Below the pieces are notes generated by a model, which was not told the DNA's origin, ran no database searches, and saw only the letters and a list, made by a program, of their open reading frames with translations. A stretch of DNA of 64,000 bases from UBA1672 sp050633325 (GTDB lineage Bacteria; Pseudomonadota; Alphaproteobacteria; Micavibrionales; Micavibrionaceae): positions 194,450-258,449 of the forward strand of contig JBOEGH010000002.1 of assembly GCA_050633325.1 (NCBI GenBank). Direction: 5' to 3'. How positions within the stretch are numbered: position 1 is the first letter of the stretch; each line of letters opens with the position of its first letter. Shown here in pieces: positions 38,202-47,659 of the stretch. Both the position numbers and the translations under genes were made by a program.

Positions 38202-38771
38202 GTGCGTTATTTAATAATATTGTTTCTAGCCATTTTTACAATGTCTACTGTATCTGGTTCATCATTGGCTCAACATCTTACAGGTTTGGAAATAGAGGGG
38301 CTGTTTAAAAAAACGGAAGAGCTCTATACACAAGATGTTCTGGATAGGGATGAAATAATAAGGCTGACGAAACTTCACACTACAGATGATGCTTTGGTTG
38401 AGCATGAAATGAAGTCTAATAAAGGCCCTCGCATAATTACAAAGACTTTAACCCGTGATGAAGTTATTGCGGATATGGAGAACAAAAAAGATAAAACATA
38501 TGATACGAGTTTAAGGCGTACGATCACAGATATTAGTTACTCAGACGATAAGGTGAGTGCAACTGTTGAATACACTGCCCTTTATATTGCAACGGTAGAA
38601 CTGTCTGAAGAGGAAAGATCTTTGCCAGAGTATCTAGGGCAGACAGTATTGCCGTTTAAATCACTATCCGCATGTAGTGAGAATTTTAAACTTGTCGATG
38701 ATGTCTTGAAAAGTACGCTCTTAGAATGTAAGACAGAGATATTATATGGTAAAGCACGCGCAATTAAGTAA
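38202..38771 (+). CDS. Exported protein of unknown function before lipA
   Basis: I do not recognise this 189-residue protein. GTG 38202 is chosen because GGAGG (38192-38196) is 5 bases upstream; ATG 38190 would put that site inside the gene. The start gives a compact signal peptide (RYLIILFLAIFTMSTVSGSSLAQ). The mature part is charged and mostly helical at first (EIEGLFKKTEELYTQDVLDR), then beta-like (ITDISYSDDKVSATVEYTALYIATVEL). Its shape resembles small secreted NTF2/SnoaL-like proteins, which is only a guess. It is likely in the same transcript as lipA. Confidence 0.6.
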   Translation: MRYLIILFLAIFTMSTVSGSSLAQHLTGLEIEGLFKKTEELYTQDVLDRDEIIRLTKLHTTDDALVEHEMKSNKGPRIITKTLTRDEVIADMENKKDKTYDTSLRRTITDISYSDDKVSATVEYTALYIATVELSEEERSLPEYLGQTVLPFKSLSACSENFKLVDDVLKSTLLECKTEILYGKARAIK

Positions 38772-38782
38772 GATTAGCTATT

Positions 38783-39748
38783 ATGACTTATAATTCCAAA
38801 TTATTGGATAAGGCAAAACGCCACCCAGAGAAGCAAAAAAATCCAGACCGTCCAGCAGGACGTAAGCCTGATTGGATACGCGTTCCTGCGCCTCAGGGTA
38901 AAGTATATTCTGAAACAAGGGATATAGTTAAAAAGCAAAAGTTGACTACTGTATGTGAAGAAGCGGGATGTCCTAATATTGGTGAATGCTGGCAGCAAAA
39001 GCATGCGACATTCATGATTTTGGGTGAGGTATGTACTCGTGCATGTGCTTTTTGTAATGTCGCAACGGGTAAACCTGATGAGGTTGATAAGCTAGAGCCA
39101 TTACGAATTGGTGTGGCGACAATGCAGATGGGACTAAAGCATGTGGTCGTTACTGCTGTTGATCGTGATGATCTAAAAGATGGTGGCGCAGATCATTTTG
39201 CAAAGACCATTATGGGCATACGTATGAAGAGCCCGAATACAACTGTTGAAATCCTTCCTGGTGACTTTAAGGGTGATATGGATGATATAGATCACGTTAT
39301 TGCGGCAAAACCAGATGTATTTAATCATAATATGGAGACAGTGCCGCGTCTTTACCCGACAATACGTCCAGGAGCGCGTTATTTCCGATCCTTACGCTTG
39401 TTAGAGCGTGTAAAGGACGTTGATCCATCAATCTTCACTAAGTCAGGTATGATGGTTGGTTTGGGAGAGACAATGGAAGAGGTGTCACAGGTTATGGATG
39501 ATATGCGTGCTGCACGAATTGATTTCATTACAATTGGGCAATATTTACAACCTACACCAAAACATGCACCTGTTATGAAATGGTGGACACCTGAGGAGTT
39601 CGAAAAACTTACAAAAATGGCGAAAAGAAAGGGATTTCTTATGGTATCTGCTTCACCATTGACCAGATCGTCTCATCATGCGGGTGATGATTTTGAAAAG
39701 TTAAAAGCCGCACGTGAAGAGAAGTACGGCTCTATTGCTGCTGAGTAA
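38783..39748 (+). CDS. lipA: Lipoyl synthase
   Basis: Radical SAM enzyme that inserts two sulfurs into octanoyl groups on lipoyl domains. The 321-residue protein has both iron-sulfur motifs: the auxiliary cluster cysteines in CEEAGCPNIGECW and the radical SAM CTRACAFC. The conserved C-terminal RSSHHAGDDF carries the serine that ligates the auxiliary cluster. Its place beside pdhB, pdhC and lpdA makes functional sense, as it activates the lipoyl domains encoded there. Confidence 0.97.
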   Translation: MTYNSKLLDKAKRHPEKQKNPDRPAGRKPDWIRVPAPQGKVYSETRDIVKKQKLTTVCEEAGCPNIGECWQQKHATFMILGEVCTRACAFCNVATGKPDEVDKLEPLRIGVATMQMGLKHVVVTAVDRDDLKDGGADHFAKTIMGIRMKSPNTTVEILPGDFKGDMDDIDHVIAAKPDVFNHNMETVPRLYPTIRPGARYFRSLRLLERVKDVDPSIFTKSGMMVGLGETMEEVSQVMDDMRAARIDFITIGQYLQPTPKHAPVMKWWTPEEFEKLTKMAKRKGFLMVSASPLTRSSHHAGDDFEKLKAAREEKYGSIAAE

Positions 39749-39769
39749 ATTTTATATACGCATTATTCT

Positions 39770-40228
39770 ATGACAACACACGCAGAAAAAAGAAACCTTC
39801 CATATACGCCGGAACAACTATTTGATTTGGTTGCTGACGTGGCAAAATACCCCGAGTTTTTACCTTGGTGTATGAAAAGCCGCATAACAAAACGAGAAGG
39901 TGATGATATTTTTTATGCTGATTTAACAATTGGTTATAAAATGGTTAGAGAGAAGTTCGGATCTAAAGTTATATTAAATTCTCCTGATCATCTTCATGTT
40001 GAATATCTTTCGGGTCCTATGAAATATCTATCCAACCATTGGAAATTTATCCGTGAGGATGATGGTTCCTGCACAATAGATTTCTTTGTTGATTTTGAGT
40101 TCAAGAATAGGGTTTTGCAAAATCTGATAGGGGTCTTCTTTACAGAAGTTATGCAAAGAATGGTAAGCGCATTTGAAGGACGTGCAAAACAATTATACGG
40201 TGATAACGGTCTCAATCAAAAGGTTTAG
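39770..40228 (+). CDS. RatA/COQ10 family START-domain protein
   Basis: A 152-residue SRPBCC (START-like) protein matching the COQ10/RatA family, which is thought to bind ubiquinone or, in E. coli RatA, to affect ribosome subunit joining. Family features are YTPEQLFDLVADVAKYPEFLPWC near the start, then GPMKYLSNHWKF and DFFVDFEFKNRVLQNLIG. lipA followed by this gene is a common alphaproteobacterial order. The last 36 bp overlap the end of the convergent pncC. Confidence 0.9.
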   Translation: MTTHAEKRNLPYTPEQLFDLVADVAKYPEFLPWCMKSRITKREGDDIFYADLTIGYKMVREKFGSKVILNSPDHLHVEYLSGPMKYLSNHWKFIREDDGSCTIDFFVDFEFKNRVLQNLIGVFFTEVMQRMVSAFEGRAKQLYGDNGLNQKV

Positions 40229-40672
40229 AGCTTTCTCACACGCTTGGTTACGAACCTCTTTCCTGTTTCCGGAGAAGTTGCATTTGGTTACTTGTGGTTC
40301 TCTGCCTGTGATTGATATGCCTATATATACTAGGCCTAATGGTTTATCTTCTGTTCCGCCGCCAGGCCCGGCTATTCCGGTTACTGATACTGAAATATCT
40401 GCTTTGCTGTTTTTTAATGCACCTATTGCCATGGCATCTGCGCATTGTTCGCTTACTGCGCCGTAATGTCTGATTATGTTTGGTGATACTTCTAAGTGCT
40501 CTTCTTTTGCAGAGTTAGAGTAAGTGACAAATCCGCGATCAAATACCGCTGATGACCCTTCTCTTTCGGTCATAGCAACGCTAATCATGCCACCAGTACA
40601 GCTTTCTGCTGTTACGAGACGTAAATCCTTTTCCAGCAAAGCTTTGCTTAAAGTATCAACAAGTTTATCCAT
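40193..40672 (-). CDS. pncC: Nicotinamide-nucleotide amidohydrolase (CinA C-terminal domain type)
   Basis: A 159-residue stand-alone CinA_C protein, predicted to deamidate NMN in pyridine-nucleotide recycling. Family motifs are LVTAESCTGGMISVAMTE (Ser/Lys catalytic region), GFVTYSNSAKEEHL, SVTGIAGPGGGTEDKPLGLVYIG. The N-terminal COG1058 domain is absent, as usual in this class. It is last in the ispDF-pgpA-pncC minus-strand set. Confidence 0.93.
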   Translation of the reverse strand: MDKLVDTLSKALLEKDLRLVTAESCTGGMISVAMTEREGSSAVFDRGFVTYSNSAKEEHLEVSPNIIRHYGAVSEQCADAMAIGALKNSKADISVSVTGIAGPGGGTEDKPLGLVYIGISITGREPQVTKCNFSGNRKEVRNQACEKALNLLIETVITV

Positions 40673-40691
40673 AATGTTATCCTCAAAAATA

Positions 40692-41180
40692 CTATATTAT
40701 ATATGATATACCCAATACACATATCGCGGCAAATAAGCCCGCAAGGATATCATCACCCATAACACCGACTGCGCCCGGAACTTTTTTGTCAAAAAAGCTG
40801 ATGGGCCAGGGTTTTAGGATATCAAAAAAACGAAATAAAACAAAGGAAAGCAATATAAGAATAGGGTTAAGAGCAGCAGGGATCAGGGCAATCCACTGGC
40901 CTGCAACTTCGTCTATTACAATCATTTTGGAGTCATGACCATCCATAGCCTTATCAAATTTATCGGCAGACCATAACCCAATCAAAGTAATGATGAACAC
41001 TGATATCATTAATCCATACGCGCCACTAAACGCAAAAATTGCTATGCCAAAGGGCAGGGCTGCTAGACTTCCCCACGTTCCGGGAGCGGGGTTTATAAAC
41101 CCCGCTCCAAACCAACTGGCAAGCCAGACAAAGGCTTGTTTTTTATTGAGCTGTTCAGGAACTTTATATTGTAACTTCAT
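40692..41180 (-). CDS. pgpA: Phosphatidylglycerophosphatase A
   Basis: Membrane phosphatase making phosphatidylglycerol. The 162-residue protein has the family start ASWFGAGFINPAPGTWGSLAALP, the conserved acidic motif IDEVAGQWIAL, and FRFFDILKPWPISFFDKKVPGAVGVMGDDILAG, with about four membrane segments. It lies between ispDF (13 bp away) and pncC, the usual alphaproteobacterial order. Confidence 0.95.
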   Translation of the reverse strand: MKLQYKVPEQLNKKQAFVWLASWFGAGFINPAPGTWGSLAALPFGIAIFAFSGAYGLMISVFIITLIGLWSADKFDKAMDGHDSKMIVIDEVAGQWIALIPAALNPILILLSFVLFRFFDILKPWPISFFDKKVPGAVGVMGDDILAGLFAAICVLGISYII

Positions 41181-41193
41181 TGATATTATATCC

Positions 41194-42387
41194 TTAAGTC
41201 AAAGTTGGCAGTGATACTGATACTGCTGTTTGTGCTGCTATACCTTCTTCACGTCCTGTAAAACCAAGTCTTTCTGAGGTTGTAGCCTTTATATTGATAC
41301 GTTGAGTTGGCATATCTAAAATATCTGCTATGCGTTTAACTATTTCATCGCGGTACTTACCAATTTTCGGTCTTTCACATATGATCGTAATATCTGCATT
41401 AATAAGTTTACCGCCTTTATCGCGTAATAACGCCATGGCATGTTCCAGAAATATTGCGCTATCCATATTTTTGAAATCCATGTTACTTGGTGGAAAGTGA
41501 AGACCGATATCACCTTCACCTATCGCACCTAATATTGCATCAGTCAACGCATGTAGGCCAACATCCGCGTCTGAGTGACCTTTTAGCTTTCTGTTATGCG
41601 CGATATCTACACCGCAGATACGGGTATGAGTAATGCCTGATTGTTCATCATCAAAAGCATGAACATCGTACCCTAACCCTGTGCATATGTCTGTTGAGTT
41701 TTTTGTTGATAATAATTTCTCTGCCAATTCTAAATCCTCGAACAATGTTATTTTAAAGTTACTTTTGCTTCCTTTTACAAATTTAACGTCTATTCCCTGT
41801 GATCTTACGATAGAAGTGTCATCAGTATAGCTCTGACCGTTAGAGCAGTTTTCATGAGCATTTTTTATAGTAATATATTGAAATGCTTGCGGTGTTTGTA
41901 TGCTCCATAAGTTATCACGCGATATAGTTTCGGTTGGCAAATTGTTTGTATCACAATAACTTAGGCTGTCAGATATGGGGTATGCAAGACTGGCCGCCTT
42001 ATATTCACTCATACAGTCTATTAAGTTATTTACATCTGATATTTGTAAAAGTGGTCTTGCGGCATCATGAATTAATATTATATCTTCATTTTTTAGATTA
42101 GATAAATGCTGCAAGCCTTTATAGACACTATCTTTGCGGTCTTTTCCTCCGTAACACATTTCCACGTTATCAATGCCTTTGATAGCTTCAGTGTATAAGC
42201 CCTCATGTTCGGGGTTGATTACAACACATATCTTGTCAACGTTCGGCATAGAGGTAAATATGCCGACTGTATGGTGTAATATTGGTTGCCCTGATATTTT
42301 TATATATTGTTTAGGAATATCATTGCCAAGGCGTTTTCCAGATCCCGCAGCAACAATAATAACGCTGAATTTTTTATTGTCATACAT
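41194..42387 (-). CDS. ispDF: Bifunctional IspD/IspF isoprenoid enzyme
   Basis: Fusion of MEP cytidylyltransferase (IspD) and MECDP synthase (IspF), the third and fifth steps of the MEP pathway. Residues 1 to about 225 form IspD, with VIIVAAGSGKRLGNDIPKQY and ILIHDAARPLLQ. From about 235 comes IspF, with the zinc-site motif GYDVHAF, GHSDADVGLHALTDAILGA and the C-terminal TTSERLGFTGREEGIAAQ. The 397-residue fusion is characteristic of alphaproteobacteria. It is divergent from ntrY across ~124 bp. Confidence 0.96.
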   Translation of the reverse strand: MYDNKKFSVIIVAAGSGKRLGNDIPKQYIKISGQPILHHTVGIFTSMPNVDKICVVINPEHEGLYTEAIKGIDNVEMCYGGKDRKDSVYKGLQHLSNLKNEDIILIHDAARPLLQISDVNNLIDCMSEYKAASLAYPISDSLSYCDTNNLPTETISRDNLWSIQTPQAFQYITIKNAHENCSNGQSYTDDTSIVRSQGIDVKFVKGSKSNFKITLFEDLELAEKLLSTKNSTDICTGLGYDVHAFDDEQSGITHTRICGVDIAHNRKLKGHSDADVGLHALTDAILGAIGEGDIGLHFPPSNMDFKNMDSAIFLEHAMALLRDKGGKLINADITIICERPKIGKYRDEIVKRIADILDMPTQRINIKATTSERLGFTGREEGIAAQTAVSVSLPTLT

Positions 42388-42511
42388 GTGTCATAATACC
42401 TTGAAAGTAATAAAGCGCCGAATTTAGTTGTCTTTTCAAGTGATGCGTTGTAAAAATGCAACACTTTATTATATGTTTATATAAACGAATTTACTTATAA
42501 CAGGATCACTT

Positions 42512-44842
42512 TTGTCAATACACACAAAAAATTCAGATAATGTTATTGATGATGATGTGCAAGAAAATCGCCTGACCTTTAGAGAAATGGTTTTCAAAGC
42601 ATTTTCAGGCATACATTTTTCAAGGCTAAAATATAGGTCTTGGCGTACAAAAGTGGGTATTTTGCTTGTCATAGCATCTATTGTCAGTGGTTTTATAACT
42701 TACGCAGCATTAACAAAGACTCCACCTTTTGGAGATGATCCAAATTTAGTTATTACATTGCTGAATATAGATCTGATAATTCTACTATTACTGGTATCAC
42801 TTATTGCTCGACGTATCGTCAGCGTGTGGAGCGGTAAAAAACGTGGGATTGCGGGATCTCATCTGCATGTTCGTCTAGTTCTTATATTTAGTATTCTTGT
42901 CGCTGTACCAACGATACTTATGACTGTTTTTTCTGCATTCTTTTTCCACTTTGGAATAGAAGCATGGTTTTCACAGCGCGTTCAAACCGCAATACATGAG
43001 TCGCAGGCAGTGGCAGAGTCATATCTGGAGGAGCATAAGCAAGTTATACGATCTGATATGATGGCCATGGCCAATGATATTGATAGGCAGGCAGAACAGT
43101 TTTTATTGGATAATAAGTCGTTTTCCAAGGCGATAGATACTCAATCATTTTTTAGAAACTTATCAGAGGCAATAGTAATCCAAAGAAATGGGCGGGTTTT
43201 GGCACGATCTTCTCTGAGCTTTTCTTTGGAGTATGAAATTCCCCCTGATTATATTTTATCGCAAGCAGATCAAGGCGATGCAGTCTTAATGATGAATGAA
43301 GACCAAGATAGAGTTCGTGCCTTGGTTAAGCTTAAAAATATGGAAGACGCATATTTATTTGTCGGGCGTATGGTCGATCCCAAAGTGCTATCTCACTTAA
43401 AAGCGGCAAAGCTAGCTATTGAAGATTATGATAACTTACAGGCCAGATATTCAGGGTTACAAATTACTGTCACTATGATTTTTGTGGTGGTGGGATTGCT
43501 GTTGTTATTGGCGGCTATTTGGTCTGGTCTTTTATTGGCAAGGCAGCTAGTAAGCCCGATTAGCGAGCTTATAAATGCATCTGATAGAGTAAGAGCCGGT
43601 GACTTTACATCTCGTATGGCGGATATAAAAAGATTGGAAGAATTTGAGTATTTGGCCCGCTCGTTTAATCGTATGACTAGCCAAATACAGAACCAAAGAG
43701 ATGAGCTTATTGATGCTAACAGGCAAATTGATAATAGGCGTAGATTAACCGAAACTGTTTTATCCGGTGTTTCATCCGGTGTTATTGGTGTTGATTGTGA
43801 TGGTAATATAAATCTGGCTAACAATTCTGCTGTTAATTTACTTTCGAAAACACAAGTTGAGCTTACAGGTAGTTATATACTGGATACACTGCCTGAACTG
43901 AAAGAGGCATTGAATAATGTTGCTCTTAACCCCAGTAAAGCAGTGCAAGAGCAAATACAGGTCTCTTCAAACAATGGTAATCAACGAACATTCATGTTCA
44001 ATATTGTGATTGAACAAATTGAAGAAAAAACCACAGGCCTGATTATTACATTCGATGATATTACCGAGTTACAAGCAGCACAAAGGAAGGCCGCATGGTC
44101 TGATGTTGCAAGACGTATTGCACATGAGATTAAAAACCCTCTTACGCCCATTCAGCTATCTGCGGAGAGGCTTAAGAGAAAATATTTGAAAGAAATATCA
44201 GGTGACGTTGATACTTTTGAACAATGCACTAATACAATTATTAAGCATGTAGGTGATATTGATCGTATGGTTGATGAGTTTTCGTCATTTGCACGAATGC
44301 CTAATCCGGTATTGAAGATAGGTGTTATCAGTGACCAGCTTGAAGAATCCCTTATATTATCAAAGCAAGCCCATAGTGATATTAGCTTTAATTATTTGAA
44401 GAGTGATAACAAGTTCATGGTTAGTTTCGATGCGCAGCAAATACGACAAGTTATAACAAATTTGTTACATAATGCTGTTGATGCTGTTAACGCCAAAAAT
44501 AAAGATGAGAACTCAAAGGAATCTTCTGTAGGTGAAATTGATATAATTATTGATGAACATGGTGATGAGGTGTTTGTTGCGATTACGGATAATGGCATAG
44601 GTTTCCCAAAGGATGAGGATATATCAATGTTAACTGAACCCTATATAACGCACAAAGTTAAGGGAACGGGACTTGGTCTTGCGATCGTAAAGAAAATTAT
44701 GGAAGATCATAATGGTGAAATACATTTAGGCGTTCCTGATTGGTTGAAAAATTACAAATCATGGAAAGATATGGGGGGAGCATGTGTTGTGCTAACGTTC
44801 CCAAAGCCGATTACAGTTTCTAGAGGTGTTGAAGATGCATGA
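42512..44842 (+). CDS. ntrY: Sensor histidine kinase NtrY
   Basis: Membrane sensor kinase of the NtrYX nitrogen/envelope regulatory pair. The 776-residue protein has about three N-terminal membrane helices before residue 155, an extracytoplasmic segment, and another helix near 320. A HAMP domain (ARQLVSPISELINASDRVRAG) and a PAS domain (about 410-510) follow. Catalytic His538 is in DVARRIAHEIKNPLTPIQ. The ATPase domain has NLLHNAVDAV and GTGLGLAIVKKI. The start is TTG 42512, 6 bases after AGGA. It overlaps ntrX by 8 bp. Confidence 0.95.
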   Translation: MSIHTKNSDNVIDDDVQENRLTFREMVFKAFSGIHFSRLKYRSWRTKVGILLVIASIVSGFITYAALTKTPPFGDDPNLVITLLNIDLIILLLLVSLIARRIVSVWSGKKRGIAGSHLHVRLVLIFSILVAVPTILMTVFSAFFFHFGIEAWFSQRVQTAIHESQAVAESYLEEHKQVIRSDMMAMANDIDRQAEQFLLDNKSFSKAIDTQSFFRNLSEAIVIQRNGRVLARSSLSFSLEYEIPPDYILSQADQGDAVLMMNEDQDRVRALVKLKNMEDAYLFVGRMVDPKVLSHLKAAKLAIEDYDNLQARYSGLQITVTMIFVVVGLLLLLAAIWSGLLLARQLVSPISELINASDRVRAGDFTSRMADIKRLEEFEYLARSFNRMTSQIQNQRDELIDANRQIDNRRRLTETVLSGVSSGVIGVDCDGNINLANNSAVNLLSKTQVELTGSYILDTLPELKEALNNVALNPSKAVQEQIQVSSNNGNQRTFMFNIVIEQIEEKTTGLIITFDDITELQAAQRKAAWSDVARRIAHEIKNPLTPIQLSAERLKRKYLKEISGDVDTFEQCTNTIIKHVGDIDRMVDEFSSFARMPNPVLKIGVISDQLEESLILSKQAHSDISFNYLKSDNKFMVSFDAQQIRQVITNLLHNAVDAVNAKNKDENSKESSVGEIDIIIDEHGDEVFVAITDNGIGFPKDEDISMLTEPYITHKVKGTGLGLAIVKKIMEDHNGEIHLGVPDWLKNYKSWKDMGGACVVLTFPKPITVSRGVEDA

Positions 44843-46208
44843 GAAAATACTAATTATAGATGACGAAAAAGATATCTGTATGTTGATACAAGGTTTGCTT
44901 GAGGATGATGGCTATACAACTCTTGCCGCACATAACAGCGATGATGCATATGAAATTATAGAGCGTGAATCGCCTGATTTGATTATTCAAGATATCTGGT
45001 TACAAGGCAGCAAAGATGACGGAATTAAAATTCTTGAAACAGTAAAAGAGACATACCCCATATTACCATTTATTATGATCAGTGGTCACGGAACAGTTGA
45101 AACCGCTGTCTCTGCTATTAAGCTTGGGGCGTATGATTTTATTGAAAAACCGTTCCAGAGTGATCGTTTGTTATTAATGATACAACGTGCATTAGAAAAT
45201 GCCACGTTAAAGCAGCAAAACAAAGATCTAAAGCAACGTACAATTAATCCCAATGCCGGGGTGTCTATAGAGATTACTGAACAAATGCGCCATACCTTGA
45301 ATAAGGTTGCCCCAACGAACAGCAGAATTTTAATTACTGGTGAGGCAGGAAGTGGCAAGAACTTGGCTGCACAATATGTACATGAAAAATCGTCACGCTC
45401 TGATATGCCTTTTATGGTTCTAAATTGCGCTAGTCTAGACCCTGAAAAATTAGAAATAGAATTGTTTGGCGCAACCCAGACACAGCATAATAAGGACGTT
45501 AAATCTGGCTTGTTAGAGCTTGTTAATGGCGGGACATTGCTGCTGGATGAGGTTATGAACCTTCCTATAGAAATGCAGGGCAAGGTTCTTAATTTTCTAC
45601 AAGATGCCGCTTATCACAAGGTCGGGTCAAACCATAGAATACCCGCAGATATTCGCATAATTGCAACAACCAGTGCAGATGTTGATATGATGATAAGTAG
45701 CGGTGGTTTTCGTGAAGATCTTTATTACAGGCTCAATGTTGTACCGATACATGTATTGCCATTAAGGCAACGAAAACAAGATATAATAGATATAATTTCT
45801 CATTATTCATCGTTTCAATTTACTGAAATGGCAATCGCTAAGTTACGATCATATAAATGGCCCGGTAATATAAAGCAGTTGCATAATGTATTAGAATGGA
45901 TATCCATTATGAACGAGAATGCAGAAAATGCGATAGATGTTGAAGGCTTACCGCCAGAGCTTGGTGGTGGTTTACAGCCTGATAACGGTGAGGACGCGGA
46001 TAGTTCTTTATTAGTTGATGAAATGATGCAAATGGGTCTACGTGAAGCAAGGGAATGCTTTGAGAGGCACTATTTATTGTCTCAAGTAAATAGGTTTGAT
46101 GGAAATATATCTAAAACAGCCGAGTTCGTTGGCATGGAACGATCAGCATTACACAGGAAATTAAAGTCATTAGATGTTTTTTCTAATGATAAACAAAACG
46201 TTGCATAG
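44835..46208 (+). CDS. ntrX: Response regulator NtrX
   Basis: NtrC-family regulator (457 residues from ATG 44835, 8 bases after AGAGG; an in-frame GTG at 44826 would use that site). The receiver domain has phospho-acceptor Asp53 in IIQDIWL. The AAA+ domain has Walker A GEAGSGKN (about 169) and Walker B TLLLDEVMNLP. The Fis-type helix-turn-helix is at the C-terminus (NISKTAEFVGMERSALHRKL). The sigma-54-contact motif GAFTGA is absent: where ELFG is normally followed by it, the sequence reads ELFGATQTQHNKDVKSGLLE. Alphaproteobacterial NtrX proteins are often degenerate there. Confidence 0.95.
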   Translation: MHEKILIIDDEKDICMLIQGLLEDDGYTTLAAHNSDDAYEIIERESPDLIIQDIWLQGSKDDGIKILETVKETYPILPFIMISGHGTVETAVSAIKLGAYDFIEKPFQSDRLLLMIQRALENATLKQQNKDLKQRTINPNAGVSIEITEQMRHTLNKVAPTNSRILITGEAGSGKNLAAQYVHEKSSRSDMPFMVLNCASLDPEKLEIELFGATQTQHNKDVKSGLLELVNGGTLLLDEVMNLPIEMQGKVLNFLQDAAYHKVGSNHRIPADIRIIATTSADVDMMISSGGFREDLYYRLNVVPIHVLPLRQRKQDIIDIISHYSSFQFTEMAIAKLRSYKWPGNIKQLHNVLEWISIMNENAENAIDVEGLPPELGGGLQPDNGEDADSSLLVDEMMQMGLREARECFERHYLLSQVNRFDGNISKTAEFVGMERSALHRKLKSLDVFSNDKQNVA

Positions 46209-46269
46209 TACACTCTGCTTCAAATAAATTAGGAGTTTGCAATAAACTCTGTAGGCGAAAGAAAAAATT

Positions 46270-47646
46270 ATGAGAGTTATTATTTGTGGTGCCGACTTGG
46301 TTGGATCTAGTATCGCATCATACCTTTCCAAAGAAGATAACGATGTTACGGTAATTGACCCGGACAGTGATCTGTTAGCGCAAATTCATGATGCCATGGA
46401 TGTTAATACAGTTACCGGTCATGCATCTGATCCTGATATTTTAAATGCTGCAGGTGCAAATGACAGTGATCTTATCATCGCAGTAACTGAAAACGATGAA
46501 ATTAATATGATTGCCTGCCAAATAGGCCATTCTTTGTTTGGTATACCAAAGAAAATTGCACGCATCAGAAGGCAGTCTTACTTGGATCCATCATGGTCTA
46601 ATTTATTTAGTAGGGCGCACATGCCCATTGACGTGATTATATCGCCGGAAACCCTTATTGCGCAGAATATTCTGCAAAAGCTTGCTATTCCGGGGACAAC
46701 GACGGCTCTTCGTCTTGCAGATGGGAAAGCTTACTTAATTGGTGTTGCCTGTATGGAAGATTGCCCTGTGCTACATACCAGACTTGGGCAACTTGATAAG
46801 CTATTTCCTGATTTATCATTTTCTATTGTTGCCATTGCAAGGGGCGCAAAAAATATTATTCCGGATGAGAATGATATGTTGGAAGTCGGGGATGAAGCAT
46901 ATATCGTTGTAGATAGTAAACATTTACGTCGCGTAATGGCGGCATTTGGCCATTTAGAGAAAGAGGCGCGACGTATAATTATATCTGGCGGGGGTAATAT
47001 TGGACTTTCTTTAATACATAAACTTCAAGAGGAAGTGTCAGGATTAAAGTTAAAAGTCATTGAAAACAATGAAACACGTGCGCAGCACTTAAGCGAACAA
47101 TTAGAAAATATAATCATTCTTCATGGCGACACTCTGGAGCGTGGAATAATGGATGAGGCATCTATAAGCACTGCTGAAACATATATCGCGCTTATGAATG
47201 ATGATGAAAGCAATATTCTAGGCTCTTTGCTTTCCAAGCAATATGGATGCAAGCGCGTTATTACTCTTGTTAATAATCATGCTTATTATCCACTTGTTGG
47301 CCCGCTAGGTATTGACGTAATGATTTCGCCTAAATCTATTATTGTTGCAAGCATTATGCAGCACGTAAGAAGAGGTAGAATTAAAGGTATCCATAATATC
47401 AGAGATGGTGAGTCAGAGTTGATGGAAATAGAAATATCAGACTCTTCGCGCATCGCGAACAAGGATATAATAGACATAGAATGGCCATCAGGTGTGTCAA
47501 TTGGCGCGGTTATTCGTGATGGAAAAGTTCTTATCCCGAAAGGTAGCTTTAACATTCTACCTAGAGATCATATGATTATTTTGGCCTCATCAGATAAAGC
47601 TCGATTGGTAGAGAAAATGTTATGTGTACATGTAGACTTGTTTTAA
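46270..47646 (+). CDS. trkA: Trk potassium uptake regulatory protein TrkA
   Basis: Cytoplasmic NAD(H)-binding gating subunit of the Trk/Ktr potassium transporter. The 458-residue protein holds two copies of the RCK_N/TrkA_C pair. The first Rossmann motif is VIICGADLVGSSIASYL (residues 3-19). The second begins at RIIISGGGNIGLSLIHKL (about 236). Both halves are intact. ntrX followed by trkA is a common alphaproteobacterial order. The partner membrane subunit is not in this window. Confidence 0.95.
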   Translation: MRVIICGADLVGSSIASYLSKEDNDVTVIDPDSDLLAQIHDAMDVNTVTGHASDPDILNAAGANDSDLIIAVTENDEINMIACQIGHSLFGIPKKIARIRRQSYLDPSWSNLFSRAHMPIDVIISPETLIAQNILQKLAIPGTTTALRLADGKAYLIGVACMEDCPVLHTRLGQLDKLFPDLSFSIVAIARGAKNIIPDENDMLEVGDEAYIVVDSKHLRRVMAAFGHLEKEARRIIISGGGNIGLSLIHKLQEEVSGLKLKVIENNETRAQHLSEQLENIIILHGDTLERGIMDEASISTAETYIALMNDDESNILGSLLSKQYGCKRVITLVNNHAYYPLVGPLGIDVMISPKSIIVASIMQHVRRGRIKGIHNIRDGESELMEIEISDSSRIANKDIIDIEWPSGVSIGAVIRDGKVLIPKGSFNILPRDHMIILASSDKARLVEKMLCVHVDLF

Positions 47647-47659
47647 AGGATCAAGATCT

